Part shown: positions 23,901 through 35,917 of the stretch, piece after piece | Layout: every line of letters starts with the position of its first letter | How positions within the stretch are numbered: position 1 is the stretch's first letter | NCBI GenBank assembly: GCA_011037195.1 | Contig: JAAEAF010002602.1 | Span: 62,001-126,000 of the forward strand | Direction of reading: 5' to 3' | From: Triatoma infestans | Taxonomy: Eukaryota; Arthropoda; Insecta; Hemiptera; Reduviidae | Length of the DNA stretch: 64,000 nucleotides | Program-made: the position numbers and the translations under genes | Notes under the pieces: generated by a model | What the model was told of the DNA's origin: nothing | Databases searched by the model: none | The model's input: the letters and a program-made list of their open reading frames with translations, nothing else

Positions 23901-26900
23901 CAGTTTTTTTTTCAAGCTTTAAGAAAGTCCTTTATAAACATTAAGAATGTTGGAGTACCCGTGGAAAAAGTTCATTTTGTATTTACCATAGTGCTCCCAA
24001 TGATTTTTTTTTTTTTGAGAAGGGGTCCACCGCACTGCGGCCTTTATTGTGTCATGCCCCTTGGATGCCGCTGGCTGGCCAGCCGCACCCCCTCAGCATC
24101 TCGCCTGCAGCACCCCCACCAGATTAAGGCTCCTCAATATTCTGAAGGGCTTTCCTTGGTAACCACCCAAGCTCCTACATCTTCTCTGGGTGACAGCCTT
24201 CGCAATTTCCCTAGGAGAAACTGGTCACTGATCCCACAAAATGATTCAGGCCCCAAGAGTGGGGATGCAGCGCTACTCTTTGCCAGAACGTCGGCCATTC
24301 ATTTCCTTCAACAACCATAAGACCTGGCACCCAAAAAAGGGTGACCCAAAGCGATAAATAAATACTTCCAGTGCTATTTGATAGAATCAGTTTTGTACAC
24401 ATCTAAATTAGATTTGCCTATACAAACTTAAAAACTGTTGGTTCACTAACATGCATCTGTTAATGAGTGGTTGGAGGAGCCTGGGAATTCTTCCAGAAGA
24501 ACAAATTTAAGACCTTTATTATTTTGATAGTTCATAAAAAATGCATGTAGAAGCGCTGGCGAATTGGAAAGCCTATTCTATACTTTTACTAGTTAATCTT
24601 ATTAATTATAAACTTAAGGGTGGGTTTACATAGCTCCTGAGTTAATCACTGGGTAGGGCATGGGTTTAGACCGCGTTGGTCCATTATAGTCCAGAACCCG
24701 TTAGATTTTCTCGCCCTGAAACTTCTACAGCTCACTGTCCGAGGTGGGTAGTACTTTCTGGTAGAGGCCGGCAGTGCGCTCATCAGGCTCTGGCGCCCCA
24801 ATGTTGACGGGTCTTGACGCATCAATAATATGCACTGCCAGTCAAAAGTTTGGGACCATCTAGAATAATCATGTATTTCTTTTGTTAATTTAATGATTTG
24901 TTATGAATATCCATAATGTTATATGTAATCCGTATACAATAATATAAGCGATAAAAAATTCATTTCAAAATATAAATATTTCCCAAAAATAAAATTCGAC
25001 TAAACGGCTTTTTCATCAAAGTGACCACCTCTTCGCTTAATTACTTCTCTTATAATTCTAGGCATTCTCTCAATCAATTTGTTGTTTGTTTCGAATTCAG
25101 TATTACTCTACACACCCATATCTGTATCTGTCACACAGCATCTAGAGAATTCGGGCACTTAAGACGAATTTTCTATCTAGCTCATTCCATGAAGGTTCAA
25201 TTGGGTTTATGTCCGGGGATTGCCGCGGCCAGACCATATTGACATATATTTTTTCATCCTCTTTTTCCTTAAGGTATTATCTACATAATTAGGAAGTATG
25301 TTTAGGGTCATTATCCTATTACATAATGAATTTTTCCCCAATCAATCGCTGGTCGCAAGATATGGCGTGATTTTCTCAAATGCTTTTATAATTTCCTTTT
25401 TTTAATCCCATCAATATGGACGAGAACACCTATTCCCAGCCCGAAAAACATCCCTAAAACATGAGTGAGCCCCCTACTTGCATAACTGTGGGTATTATGC
25501 ATTGTAAGTGTAGTTTTTCTGATGTTGAACGTCTTACGAAAACCCTTCTTTTATCACCAAACACTTCAAACATAGACTCATCAGAACAAAGCACCTTCCT
25601 CCAATTTTCCACTGTGAATTCTTTGTATTTCAAAGCCTACTCTAAGCGTTTCTTCTTGTTTGCTCCCTTTAATGATGGTTTCAGCGCTGCAACTCTTTCT
25701 GTTAATAAGTTAGCTTCACAAAGTCGCCTTTGAATAGTTGACACAGAAAGTGGCCTCGAACTTGATTTAATAACTTCCCCTCGGATTTCTGGAGCTGATT
25801 TTCTCCTCACCAGTGGTTGTTGATTTTGGTCTCCCGGAGCGGTATAAATCTTCATGATCATCATATTTTTTAAACCGTTCGTTAGCACGGTTACATAATT
25901 TTTTTGAAATTTTAAGATCAGCCACTATTTTTCGTTCTGATTTCCCTGCTTATGTAAAGTACAAATGGCACTCCTGGTCGCAACATTCAATTCTTTAACT
26001 CTGCCCATTTTGTATTAATTCAAGAGTGGAAAAATCACCGCCAGCACACCAGAACTTATGAAAGTTGCATGTAACGGAGACAGTGGCGCTAGCTATGGAG
26101 TAAACTGTAAACGAGATGGGGTAACAGAGGAGGTTGTTTTTTGAAAACAGTTTGACAGATTATCATGTTATGTTGTGAATTTTACGGAAATGTTACGCGT
26201 GTTTACTCTGTGAGAATTGACTATTTTTTAAAAAAAGATAAAAGAATTAATTTGTGAATTCTGTTATTTAACTATAGTGGTGTTGTGTTCATTTGTATGA
26301 GTTTATTGTTCTCAGATATTGTGTTTTTTTTAATGTAATAAATTCTGTGTTGGCTTCTCTTAACCAATTAGACAAAATTTTGCTGTACTCATTTCTCCCT
26401 CTTCCCGTAATTAATAATCACTGGTCAGATAAATATACTCGTAAACCGTGAAGCTCAAGGAGTGAACTAATCCCAATTAAATAAAATAGGATAAAAAGTA
26501 ACTAAATAATGATTTGTTGACAAACAATACAATGTCCTAATCTATAATTTGAAAGAAATTATTCTCTGTGATTACTAACAAATCCAAGAATTAAATTGTT
26601 TCTGGGCAAAATGTATATTATTTTAATGAAATATTTATTTTAAAAGGTCCAATTAAATGGGGGAGGTATTATGAATAAATCACGTTAGTGTAAAATTCTC
26701 CTTATAATATAACTATATTTTATTTTAAAGAATTTTAGTAAATAACTAAATTTTTTAGATGGTCCCAAACATTTAACCGGTAGTATATATATATATTTGA
26801 GGATATTTCTCGTTCAGCAGACATGATTCTAAATATTTGGACCAAATGATGTTACTGATCTAGCACGTATGTAAATAATTACCAGTGGTTAATAAAATGA

Positions 26901-27224
26901 GTCAATTAATTTAGATTTACACATGAGAGTAAGTAAAAGAAGTTTATGCTTGATTCCTAGCGTCAATCAGCTATGCAACATGTCAGTGAATCCATTGAAC
27001 CAAGTCGCTCAGCTATGAAACTACTGCTATGATTTAAAAATGAATTTCTGTTTAAGGCTAAAAAAATTGATTATGCTAATTAATAAAATCTTTTTACTTA
27101 CTTGAACGTCTTGCTCGTCATCTCCAGTTATCATTCCTTGGTGTTTTTCAAACCATTTTAATCTGATTTTTCTGTTCTTTTCTTCAATTTCTCTAAAAGC
27201 TATTGCTTTTCTTATATCAACCAT
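17443..27224 (-). CDS. SPMIP1: SPMIP1/ATP6V1FNB-like protein, probable sperm microtubule inner protein, three exons
   Basis: Exons on the minus strand: 27224-27102 (41 codons from ATG), 19686-19470 and 17705-17443. All junctions are GT-AG and in phase, giving 200 aa. Exon 1 is charged and helical (REIEEKNRKIRLKWFEKH). Exon 2 holds GPMYPVEEEIKSLLYKG, and exon 3 continues as FSANSEGRWLYLKLR followed by YGWRI and then PQFFRRTGA. From memory, mammalian ATP6V1FNB/SPMIP1 has MYP, LLYEGIS, a GRYRYL-like stretch, a YGW motif and an FFRKNG-like segment in the same order, so I infer a homologue that binds inside sperm axonemal doublet microtubules. There is no signal peptide or membrane helix. Intron 1 (27101-19687, 7.4 kb) is packed with transposons, and intron 2 (19469-17706) holds a repeat copy. 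Name confidence is moderate; the exon structure is firmer. Confidence 0.74.
17845..18795 (+). repeat. Near-complete copy of the ~950-bp interspersed repeat family
   Basis: Opens with agaggaagtattgcgatcg and closes with gaagttgtgtgagtgtttca followed by a cac/cag end. Internal order: 'aaattttcgaaattgagtt', a TA/GT microsatellite (17950-17992), 'aaactt...' plus 'cgattttctcgaaaac' phrases, and 'acatttctctggg' twice with 'ggggaaggg'-type G-rich runs. The copy at 49612-50560 has the same order over the same length. No transposase frame and no clear inverted termini are visible. It lies in intron 2 of the SPMIP1-like gene. Confidence 0.8.
19879..20172. mobile_element. Foldback (MITE-like) element with ~135-bp arms
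   Basis: The left arm runs from acaaaatatgatggttcaaa to about 20014. The right arm (about 20031-20172) is its near-perfect reverse complement, leaving a spacer of under 20 bp. Single-base differences and small indels between arms, such as 'gagagctttc' against its complement 'gagctttc', show it is not brand new. No coding capacity. It lies in intron 1 of the SPMIP1-like gene and directly abuts a LINE RNase H fragment. Confidence 0.88.
20175..20915 (+). pseudogene. 5'-truncated LINE fragment, RNase H and C-terminal region, broken
   Basis: Plus-strand translation shows pieces of a LINE RNase H: FQAEIHAIGRGVQF, VILSDSQATIKALSSSS, then after a frame break a degenerate 'hydrophobic-WVPGHxG' region, PLLGAEPFCGVSDQVFLEEI, and a final Cys/His segment. 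Frameshifts near 20410 and 20700 split it. It ends in an A-rich stretch near 20905-20920. Two other fragments of this family lie at 24010-24400 (minus) and 27571-28366 (plus). Confidence 0.8.
21089..22638. mobile_element. Non-autonomous hAT element with perfect 8-bp target duplication
   Basis: The element begins TAGTGATGGG and ends CCCATCACTA, its exact reverse complement, and is flanked on both sides by CGCGCTGG (21081-21088 and 22639-22646). An 8-bp duplication with termini of the TAGTG type is the hallmark of the hAT superfamily. Inside both ends are repeated short phrases such as gagtcgg, ggaacga and gattcaaatcc, as expected for subterminal transposase-binding repeats. No transposase frame exists in its 1550 bp. 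A second inverted-repeat element is nested within (21530-21840). It lies in intron 1 of the SPMIP1-like gene. Confidence 0.88.
21530..21840. mobile_element. Inverted-repeat element nested in the hAT element
   Basis: The left arm (about 21530-21580, containing gagagctatctggtgttaga and ggattcagttacaggca) is mirrored by the right arm (about 21785-21838). Arms are roughly 50 bp with a few mismatches. The central part carries the same ggaaccg/gactcc-like words as the hAT ends, so this may be a second, smaller hAT-derived element or an internal rearrangement rather than an independent insertion. Confidence 0.7.
23085..23480 (+). repeat. Partial copy of the ~950-bp interspersed repeat family
   Basis: Starts at 'gagagggagtattgagatctg', followed by 'aaatttcgaaattgagtg', 'gtgtgtgtggatgaaatatc', 'aagttcaaacttgctattcc' and 'cgattttctcgaaaacga', in the family order. 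It breaks off after about 400 bp. Intron 1 of the SPMIP1-like gene. Confidence 0.7.
24010..24400 (-). pseudogene. LINE RNase H fragment, minus strand, broken
   Basis: Minus-strand reading shows GVEGNEW (equivalent to the VEGNEL segment after WVPGH), a degenerate ADVLAK-like stretch and PLLGPESFCGISDQ-like residues, matching the fragments at 20175-20915 and 27571-28366 but in the opposite orientation. Only about 390 bp remains. It is GC-richer than the intron around it. Confidence 0.7.
24833..26792 (-). mobile_element. Decayed Tc1-like DNA transposon
   Basis: The left end reads tgccagtcaaaagtttggga then ccatcta. The right end (26757-26792) is the mirror, agatggtcccaaacattt then aaccggtagtata. 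These are Tc1-type terminal inverted repeats of about 35 bp with mismatches. The transposase lies on the minus strand (next entry). At about 1.96 kb it is longer than a usual 1.6-kb Tc1, so extra DNA may sit between the transposase start and the right end. Both flanks are TA-rich, consistent with a TA target. It lies in intron 1 of the SPMIP1-like gene. Confidence 0.85.
25020..26009 (-). pseudogene. Tc1-like transposase pseudogene
   Basis: Minus-strand translation, with breaks, shows an N-terminal helix-turn-helix start (MGRVKELNVATRSAIC), the linker with a basic GDQNQQPLVRRKSAPEIR stretch where other Tc1 proteins have a GRPKS-like motif, the first catalytic aspartate in CSDES near 25575, a degenerate middle, and a C-terminal region resembling NPIEHLW with PNS near 25150-25230. 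Stops and frameshifts occur throughout (for example just after CSDESM), so no active enzyme can be made. Confidence 0.82.
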
Positions 27225-27465
27225 GATCTCTCTATTTTCTTATTCTACACTTGCGAGAAATTTTTATTCACCTTTTTCTTTACATATCAAATTTAACAGC
27301 ATAACTAATTTCATTTCTAACTCGCAATAAAGTGATTTTTATTCAAAAACATATTGTAAACATATCATATGAAAGGTTTTTATTACTTAAAACTAAAATC
27401 TAGACTGTAAAAACTGAAATTCTAGATTGAAATCTTAGCATTTTTTAGTTTCACATTAAGCTTGC

Positions 27466-27565
27466 TCAAGAGGAAGTATTGCGATAATGGCAGATTTTGG
27501 AATTAAATCTTTACTTGATTTACACTTTCTTCTGAATAACAAAAAAGGTTTTCAAAGCTCTATGT
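27466..27565 (+). repeat. Short fragment of the ~950-bp repeat family
   Basis: Begins agaggaagtattgcgataat, followed by 'ggcagattttggaatt' and a family-like 'gaataacaaaaaaggttttc'. It is cut after about 100 bp, where the LINE fragment at 27571 begins. Confidence 0.6.
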
Positions 27566-27570
27566 CAGCG

Positions 27571-28366
27571 CAGAAACTGGGGCAGGGGTGTTTTGGGACT
27601 AGAACCAAACACTCGAAACCCTTGGGCACGTTTCCCAGCATCTTCTAGGCGGAAATTCACGCTATTGGAAGGTGCGATCAGTTGAACCTCGATAGGGGAT
27701 ATCGGAATCAGTCAGGCTGCCATTAAAGCCTTGAACTCCTAAGTTATCAGTTCTAAAATGGTTGGGGAATGCCTAGGTAAGCTTAACGACCTAGCCAGAA
27801 GAAATAAAGTCACCCTATTTTGGGTGCCGGGGCATGTCGGCGTGGAAGGTAATGAGTTGGCCGACAACCTGGCAAAAGAAGGCCTCTCCTCTCTTGGGCC
27901 TGAGCCCTTTCGCGGAGGCAGCGACCAGGTATTCTTAGAAGAAATCAAGAAAGAGAAGGTGGCGAAAAGAGCTCGTCTCTGGAACATTCTCCCGGAACTG
28001 CCAGGAAAGGTCGAAGGCATGCATCAGTCTGAGTAAGAGCAAGATCCGTTTCCTTACGGGATTTCTTTTGGGACACTGCAGACTCAGGGGACTCCTGAGA
28101 AAGCTGGGCCTAGAAGGTGATGGCACATATAGATTGTGTGGGAAGATGGAGGAAACTCCGATACATCTCCTCACAGACTGCGACGCCTTCATCCAAAGAA
28201 GATTTAATAACATGGGTTGTTACCAGTTAGGGGAGGAGAAAATATCCACCCTAGAACCCTTCAGGATCTTGGGTTTTCTTAGGGAGCTCAACCTGGAGAG
28301 GGTGCTGTAGATGGGCAAGGGGGTACAATAGATCACCAATGGTCGCAGTGCAGAACCCTCAAAAAA
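27571..28366 (+). pseudogene. 5'-truncated LINE fragment, RNase H to 3' end, broken
   Basis: Plus-strand pieces: FPSIF-AEIHAIG (one stop), then RRNKVTLFWVPGHVGVEGNE, LADNLAKEG, PEPFRGGSDQVFLEEIKKEK, and after a frameshift near 28030 GHCRLRGLLRKLGLEGDGTY with the knuckle CGKMEETPIHLLTDCDAF, ending FLRELNLERVL before a stop near 28308. It finishes with an A-rich tail near 28352-28366. It is the best-preserved of the three related fragments in this part of the window. Confidence 0.85.
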
Positions 28367-28578
28367 ATAGCACAGCTCAAAACAAAATGAAAAACACAGA
28401 AGCTTAATTTTAAATATTCTTTTTGCTTATCTCCAGATAAGAACTTCTCATTTAATAGCATTGAAAATACATAAAATAAATTCTATATTACCACATAAGG
28501 ATAGTGTGTCAGAGCCCGCTTTTGGGGCGGGCAACCCGGACATTTGTCCGAGGCGCCATTTTGACTGTAAGTGTGGGA

Positions 28579-31500
28579 AAAATATTTTTGTGTTAATACA
28601 TTCAATACTATCTCTATATATAAATTCTTATCACTTTTATTTGCCACATTTTTCTGAAGGAACAACAGCAATTCTTTTCTCTAAAGTACCCCTAAAATAA
28701 CTGATGGCTGATGAAGTCCCGAAAATAAAACTTTTGAGACAAACAAATAATGCGAAAAGTAAGATTCAAATAAAGGTTGTACAAGAAAAAAATTATGTTC
28801 CTAATCAAAATGATGCTCTGTTGACGAAGTCTGCATTTTCCCTCATAGTCCAGATTTCACATTTCTAAATTTATTTAGTCTACTGCCGCGATATAGGAGA
28901 AAGAAATCTGGTATAAAACAATCACCCTTCATTCCTTTATTGTATAATTCATTTGCAAATAAACGGTTAGTCGACATGTATTACAGACAAACAAAGGAGG
29001 TGAGGATTATACTATTTACCTAAATAAGATTGCATTGTATGATAGCAAGCTCTCTTATCAATCCAGTAGCACTGCTTGTGACGGAAATTTGCAAGACAAT
29101 TTAAGTGTCGGGATAGAACACTTATTATTTGGAAGAATATTTTAAATCGGTATTAAATATAATGAATACATGTAACTTAATAAGAGAGAAAATAACATAA
29201 TTAATTTTAGAGTCACAGTTAGCCTCCTTTAATAAATAATTGAATAATTAATAAAAGACATAAAAAAAAAAAGAGCTAAGGAACAAATAAAAAATTTTTG
29301 TTTTTTTAACTGCTTTAAGAATGTAATTGTTGTAATGAAGTTTATACTAAAAAATTAGGACTGTATTCTTATAAAACAAACAAAAAAAATCAAATTTTAC
29401 ATTTTAGTTGAAATAGAAAAAGAAAAATAATTAAAAACGAATAAAATTAACGTTTCTGAATTCACCGCCAGGTACCAGCACTTACTTAATCTAGAATTTG
29501 TAGTAGTTCAAATAACTGCCGCTAGAAAGCACAAGCTTCTAGATATACAGAATTGTAGTTCTAAAATTTGCCACCCGATCACAGCGCCATCCTGTGATGT
29601 AAAAAATTCTTTAATAGTTTAAAATGAGTCTTTGTGAAGGGACGGGAAGAGGGAAAAATAAAATTGATTTCTCAGTAGGTGTTGTTATCTGGTGGCCATG
29701 TTTGTAACTACGAATATACTAGTTTTAATTAGTTACTTTATTAATTAAAAAACAAACAAATCTGGTGTGGAATACTCACACAAGTTTCTCTTACTCCAGT
29801 TTTCCAAATTGTAATCGACAAACTGTATAGTTAATATACCAAATTTAATAAAATTTGTCGGTGTTTTTATGAAGAAAATCACAAAAACTTGAAATTACTT
29901 AGATGTACATTATAATTGAAAAAAAGAAAAGAAAAGCGTACACTTCATTTTTAAACTAGAAATAAATGAATATATTAATTATATTAATAAAATTCAAACA
30001 TTTATTTATCTTTTTTCTACATTATATTTTTTTCGCAAGCTATTAAGATAATTCTTGGCATATTATTTGCCAAGATATTTTTCTGGAATAATGCCTGATA
30101 TGATATTTTTCCCTCCTTTCTTTTTCATGAGAGGGTTCAGATTTTTTTACATTTGTTTTTCGCTAGAAGCTATAGAGGGCTGCGAATAATAATATTATCG
30201 TATGTAATAACTTAGATACAATGTTAAAATGAGAAATTTAATACTAATAATAATAATACTTTATTTGAAAAAGAAATTATAATAGAAACATAAAAATGAA
30301 AAAAGTATTCTACGGCAATGGTAAACCGTCTGCCGGAGGTTGGTATACATATATAAAATAACAATTACAAATTGTTATATAAATTGAATAAATATTTAAA
30401 GACAAGAACTGCTGATAAAGGAATACAAAAGTTGAGAAAAAAAAGAAGAAGAAGAAAAATAATAATACAAATAAAATAGTAATAATAAACAGAAAAAAGA
30501 AAAGAAAGTTATTCACTTAAACTAAATGATTTTTTTTTTCTAAATATAAAAAAACTAAATATAAAAAAATAAATAAACTAAATATAAAAAAATAAACTAA
30601 ATATATGAACTACTATGAATTACTAAGTACATTTAGTTATAACAGAAAGAACCTGAATAGTAATAATATAAAAAGAGCTCAATCAAAATTAAATTCCATA
30701 ATTAAATTATATCTATATTGCCAGGCGTGTCTCGCAAAATTAATAATCCCAATGCAGTTTTCACCATTGAGCATCAATATTAACTCCGGTCTAGATAATT
30801 TGCCGCAACCAACATAAAGCCTACGTATCTCGGAGAGAATGGAACAGTCTGCCAAAAAGTGGTAGACATCCTCCCTCGCTCGAGAGTTACATAGCGAGCA
30901 CAAGGAGTTACTTCTCTCAACCCAAGGGGTATAATTTAAATAGAGTAGCTCACCACGAAGTCTGAATAGCCAACCAAGTTGACTAAGCGTTAGATTCGTT
31001 GAGTTGGACATCAAGCTACAAGGCTTGACAGAATAATCCAACTCTTTATACAATAAAAACCTCGTAGAGCAACGAGCCAACTCCACACACTCCTCAAGAT
31101 GGTGAACCCCTATTCTTTGTACGATGGCCGTTAGTTGCGTCCGCCAATTAGACATATTTGCAATGGATGAATCAAATGCACAAGAGTAGCGCTGAGCTAA
31201 GGAAGACCAATCCTTAAACCAAAAACTTTTATTTTTAATAATCTCCAAAGCCATTATTTTGGGAAGGCGATAATCGGGCAAGGTAAGAATTCTGAGACAA
31301 TATCTAAAATGTAGAGAAAAAGTAAAAACTTTAATAAGAGTTGTGGACGTTTCAATAGGAAGCATATAATTAGGGGTCACTGAAGGCAATCTGAAAACTT
31401 TTTTAATAAAAAATCTTTGAAACTTTTCTAATTCTTCATACCTTTGAAAGCCCAAACCTGACAGGCATAACAAACCACGGTACGAGAAACTGCATTAAAA

Positions 31501-34253
31501 AAAGTATATTTAGCCGAAGGCGGGACGATGAAATCGGACCAAAACCTGTTGACCCCGAATTTGGCCGAAGAGATTCTATCTTTCAAGTGTGAAGTCATAG
31601 ATAATCGGGTAGACAGCAAAACACCCAGATATTTATACTGATTAACAACTTCCACGGGTGAAACCTTGTAAAGCCAACGTTCAGAAGAAGCAAGTCTACC
31701 TCCCTTCCGAAATATCATAATTTTAGATTTTGTTAAATTCAAGGATAAATTCCAGAGATCACAATAAGATTCTAAAAGTTTAATATTTCTTTTGAGAGTA
31801 GTAGGGTTATCCGCTAAAAGCACCACATCGTCGGCATACATTAATATCTTGAATGCGACTCCACCTATACGAACACCACCTTCAAGGGCCAGAAGTAAGT
31901 CGTCCAGAAAAAGCGAGAATAATATCGGACTGAGTAGGCAGCCCTGACGAACCCCACAAGTGACTCTGAAAAAGTCAGAAATGCCATCTTTGTACCTAAC
32001 AGCAGAAGACGCCTGGGCATATAAACTTTTCAAAGTATTAATAAATTTGGGCGAAACCCCAAGATTAAAGAGCTTCAAAAATAGTGAATTGTGATCTACA
32101 GAATCGAAGGCTGCTTTTAGGTCTACAAAAAAACAATACAACTTACCCCCTGGACGCATAAATTTAAGCTTAATTATATTGGTTAAAACAAACAAGTTGT
32201 CAATCGCGGAGTAACCACGTCTGAAACCAGACTGGAATTCACTTAAAAGGGAGTTGTCTGTAACAAACGATTCCAGACGACGAAGCAAAAGACCAGTGAA
32301 TATTTTAGCAACTGCATCTAAGCAAGAGATTCCTCTATAGTTACTTATTTCATTCACATTACCCTGCTTGAAGAGTGGGAAAATAATAGATCTACCAAAA
32401 GAAGGTGGGGTAGCTTCAAAAATCATAAATTCTATTGAAGAGTGATAACATTTGGGAGTGAAAAACCTCCGGGGAATTTTTGAAAAACTCATAGGTAACA
32501 CGATCGAAACCGGGTGCCTTATTATTTTTTAAGTTCTGAATAACTGCATTTAATTCCTGGAGAGAAAAGGGGGAATCAAGAGCATAAGAATGAATCAAGG
32601 GTTGGGCATATAATACAATAGAGGAGGGAGGTGGTGGATTAAGTAAACTTTTGAAATGGGTAACTAATTCAGTGACAGAAATTTTAGAACTACAAATGAA
32701 CGATTTCCGTTTAAAGTGAGAAACAAGATTCCAAAAATCTGTTGAGCATTTAGCTGATATAAACTGTTCAGTAAGCGACTTAAAAAATTCTTTTTTCTTT
32801 TCTAATCAGATTAATTTATATGAATAATTAGCGGCCAGATACGCTTTTCTAACTAATTCAGAATTAGAATTACGAAATAAATTTAAGAGAGCAAAGGATT
32901 TTTTTCTGGCTCGAAAACAATTACCATCAAACCAACTCATCTCACGAACTGATCTAATGAAATCAGAGCAACCTGGGATATGAGGATAAGAACATTTAAT
33001 TAAATCCACTAGAACAGTTAAAAATTCATTATTACAACTAGGAAAAGAAGAAATACTATTTACATTAGTTTCCAAAGTTTTTTTAAAAATTTCCGCATCT
33101 CTCTCGCGCCAGATCAACTGAGGTAATAAAGGTAAAGTGTCATGATTAGCAGTGGTAGACAAAGTTAGAGATAAAACTGTTGGGAGATGATCTGAGAAAT
33201 TAAGAGATAATACTCCGAAATTAAATATATTGGAGATAAAATCCAGGGGGACACAACACAGATCATTGACTGAGCATCCCATACTTCCAATAAAGCTTGA
33301 AGATCACCCTGAAATCGCCCATTTAAAATTATTAAATCTAGACTATTGCAAAGATCTATAAATTTGCAACCTTTTCCATTAAGAATTTTATCCTTTGAAT
33401 TTCTCATATGGCGACAATTGGGATTATTAATCAACAAATCACCTGGCAATTCCTGTGAGGAACCCACTCTCACATTGAAATCTCCCATTAAAATAAATTT
33501 AAGATTACAATTCAATTCTAGGAAATTAGACAAGTTAGAAAAATCTTCTTCCCAAGCGTTCAAATATACAGGCAACAAAAATATTTCAAAATTTGTGTTT
33601 TTAATTCGTATTAAGTCAACACCATCTAGTTTACAATAATTAATAAGAGTATTAGGAAATGAGCTATTTTTAATACCATATACCCTTCCATCCATAGGTC
33701 TTCCGAATTTAGAAGATCTAGTAGCAGAAACCCAAAAGTAAATTATAATTAGAAAAGAACTTCTCATAGAAATCAAATTTTTTTTCTTCTACAAAAGTTT
33801 CTAACAGAATAAAAATATCGTATGTTCTTAATGAATTCAAAAAATCAAAATTTTCAATTCTGCTTTTTAAACCACAGATGTTGTATGAAATAATAGACAA
33901 GGAATGAATATGCTCAACAATACAGTCTGGGACATGCCGACAGACGGTTAAATCTCATCCATCAATTTTTCCAGAAGTGCTGGGGATGACCTTAGGTTGA
34001 ACAACTCCCTTCACCGAAGCAGAAGTACGGGAGAAGTAATCACGTGGCAGAGCATTCGAAGAAACTGCAGACAAGAAAGAGGAGATGTCAAAGCCCACAA
34101 TATCCTTGAGCTTATCCGCACCATTTTCCGAGACAAATTTCAAACCATTCACCTGACAAAAATCAAAACGATGAGAATCGATGTAGAGACGATAATTAAC
34201 CACTGTCACTTTTAATGAACTTTTCAAGCGTAATAGTTTATGTGTTAATACAT
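28579..34253. repeat. Unit 1 of a ~5.7-kb tandem duplication (segment A plus LINE)
   Basis: From aaaatatttttgtgttaatac at 28579, the sequence is repeated starting at 34254 with a shift of 5675 bp. The unit consists of an AT-rich non-coding segment A (28579-30243) and a decayed LINE on the minus strand (30244-34253). Segment A holds, at about 29765-29890, a reversed piece of the ~950-bp repeat family. Differences from unit 2 are scattered point changes and small indels (for example copy 1 lacks 12 bp present at 37208-37219), so the copies have had time to diverge. Confidence 0.88.
30244..34230 (-). pseudogene. Decayed LINE, copy 1 (endonuclease, RT, C-terminal domain; frameshifted)
   Basis: Reading leftwards: a possible ORF1 end (34227-33955); an endonuclease start (33900, SIISYNICGLKSRIENFDFL); endonuclease middle with ILMGDFNVRVG near 33480; NFSDHLP near 33180; a linker; the RT with KAPGFDRVTYEF (32510), NYRGISCLDAVAKIFTGLL (32300), FRRGYSAIDNLF, FVDLKAAFDSVDHN, GVRQGCLLSPILFSLFLDDL and MYADDVVLL (31830); then FKYLGV-type and C-terminal Cys/His residues near 30860. 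Frameshifts near 33740, 33290, 32800, 32430 and 31440 break it into at least six frames. No RNase H is seen. The 3' end is a polypyrimidine-rich UTR and a TTA-rich tail at 30244-30260. The clade is uncertain. Confidence 0.85.
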
Positions 34254-35917
34254 AAAATATTTTTGTGTTAATACGTTCAATACTATCTATATATATAAAT
34301 TCTTATCACTTTTATTTGCCACATTTTTCTGAAGGAACAACAGCAATTCTTTTCTCTAAAGTCCCCCTAAAATAACTGATGGCTGATGAAGTCCCGAAAA
34401 TAAAACTTTTGAGACAAACAAATAATGCGAAAAGTAAGATTCAAATAAAGGTTGTACAAGAAAAAAATTATGTTCCTAATCAAAATGATGCTCTGTTGAC
34501 GAAGTCTGCATTTTCCCTCATAGTCCAGATTTGACATTTCTAAATTTATTTAGTCTACTGCCGCGATATAGGAGAAAGAAATCTGGTATAAAACAATCAC
34601 CCTTCATTCCTTTATTGTATAATTCATTTGCAAATAAACGGTTAGTCGACATGTATTACAGACAAACAAAGGAGGTGAGGATTATACTATTTACCTAAAT
34701 AAGATTGCATTGTATGATGGCAAGCTCTCTTATCAATCCAGTAGCAGTGCTTGTGACGGAAATTTGCAAGACAATTTAAGTGTCGGGATAGAACACTTAT
34801 TATTTGGAAGAATATTTTAAATCGGTGTTAAATATAATGAATACATGTAACTTAATAAGAGAGAAAATAACATAATTAATTTTAGAGTCACAGTTAGCCT
34901 CCTTTAATAAATAATTGAATAATTAATAAAAGACATAAAAAAAAAAAGAGCTAAGGAACAAATAAAAAATTTTTGTTTTTTTAACTGCTTTAAGAATGTA
35001 ATTGTTGTAATGAAGTTTATACTAAAAAATTAGGACTGTATTCTTATAAAACAAACAAAAAAAATCAAATTTTACATTTTAGTTGAAATAGAAAAAGAAA
35101 AATAATTAAAAACGAATAAAATTAACGTTTCTGAATTCACCGCCAGGTACCAGCACTTACTTAATCTAGAATTTGTAGTAGTTCAAATAACTGCCGCTAG
35201 AAAGCACAAGCTTCTAGATATACAGAATTGTAGTTCTAAAATTTGCCACCCGATCACAGCGCCATCCTGTGATGTAAAAAATTCTTTAATAGTTTAAAAT
35301 GAGTCTTTGTGAAGGGACGGGAAGAGGGAAAAATAAAATTGATTTCTCAGTAGGTGTTGTTATCTGGTGGCCATGTTTGTAACTACGAATATACTAGTTT
35401 TAATTAGTTACTTTATTAATTAAAAAACAAACAAACTGGTGTGGAATACTCACACAAGTTTCTCTTACTCCAGTTTTCCAAATTGTAATCGACAAACTTT
35501 ATAGTTAGTATACCAAATTTAATAAAATTTGTCGGTGTTTTTATGAAGAAAATCACAAAAACTTAAAATTACTTAGATGTACATTATAATTGAAAAAAAG
35601 AAAAGAAAAGCGTACACTTCATTTTTAAACTAGAAATAAATGAATATATTAATTATATTAATAAAATTCAAACATTTATTTATCTTTTTTCTACATTATA
35701 TTTTTTTCGCAAGCTATTAAGATAATTCTTGGCATATTATTTGCCAAGATATTTTTCTGGAATAATGCTTGAGATGATACTTTCTCCTCCTTTCTTTTTC
35801 ATGAGAGGGTTCAGATTTTTTACATTTGTTTTTCAGCTAGAAGCTACAGAGGGCTGCGAATATTAATATTATCGTATGTACTAACTTAGATACAATGTTA
35901 AAATGAGAAATTTAATA

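Noticed and set aside
30310..30516. Phe-rich hydrophobic frame, repeated at 35984-36190
   Set aside because: It is the polypyrimidine-rich 3' UTR of the decayed LINE read in one frame; both copies come from the tandem duplication.
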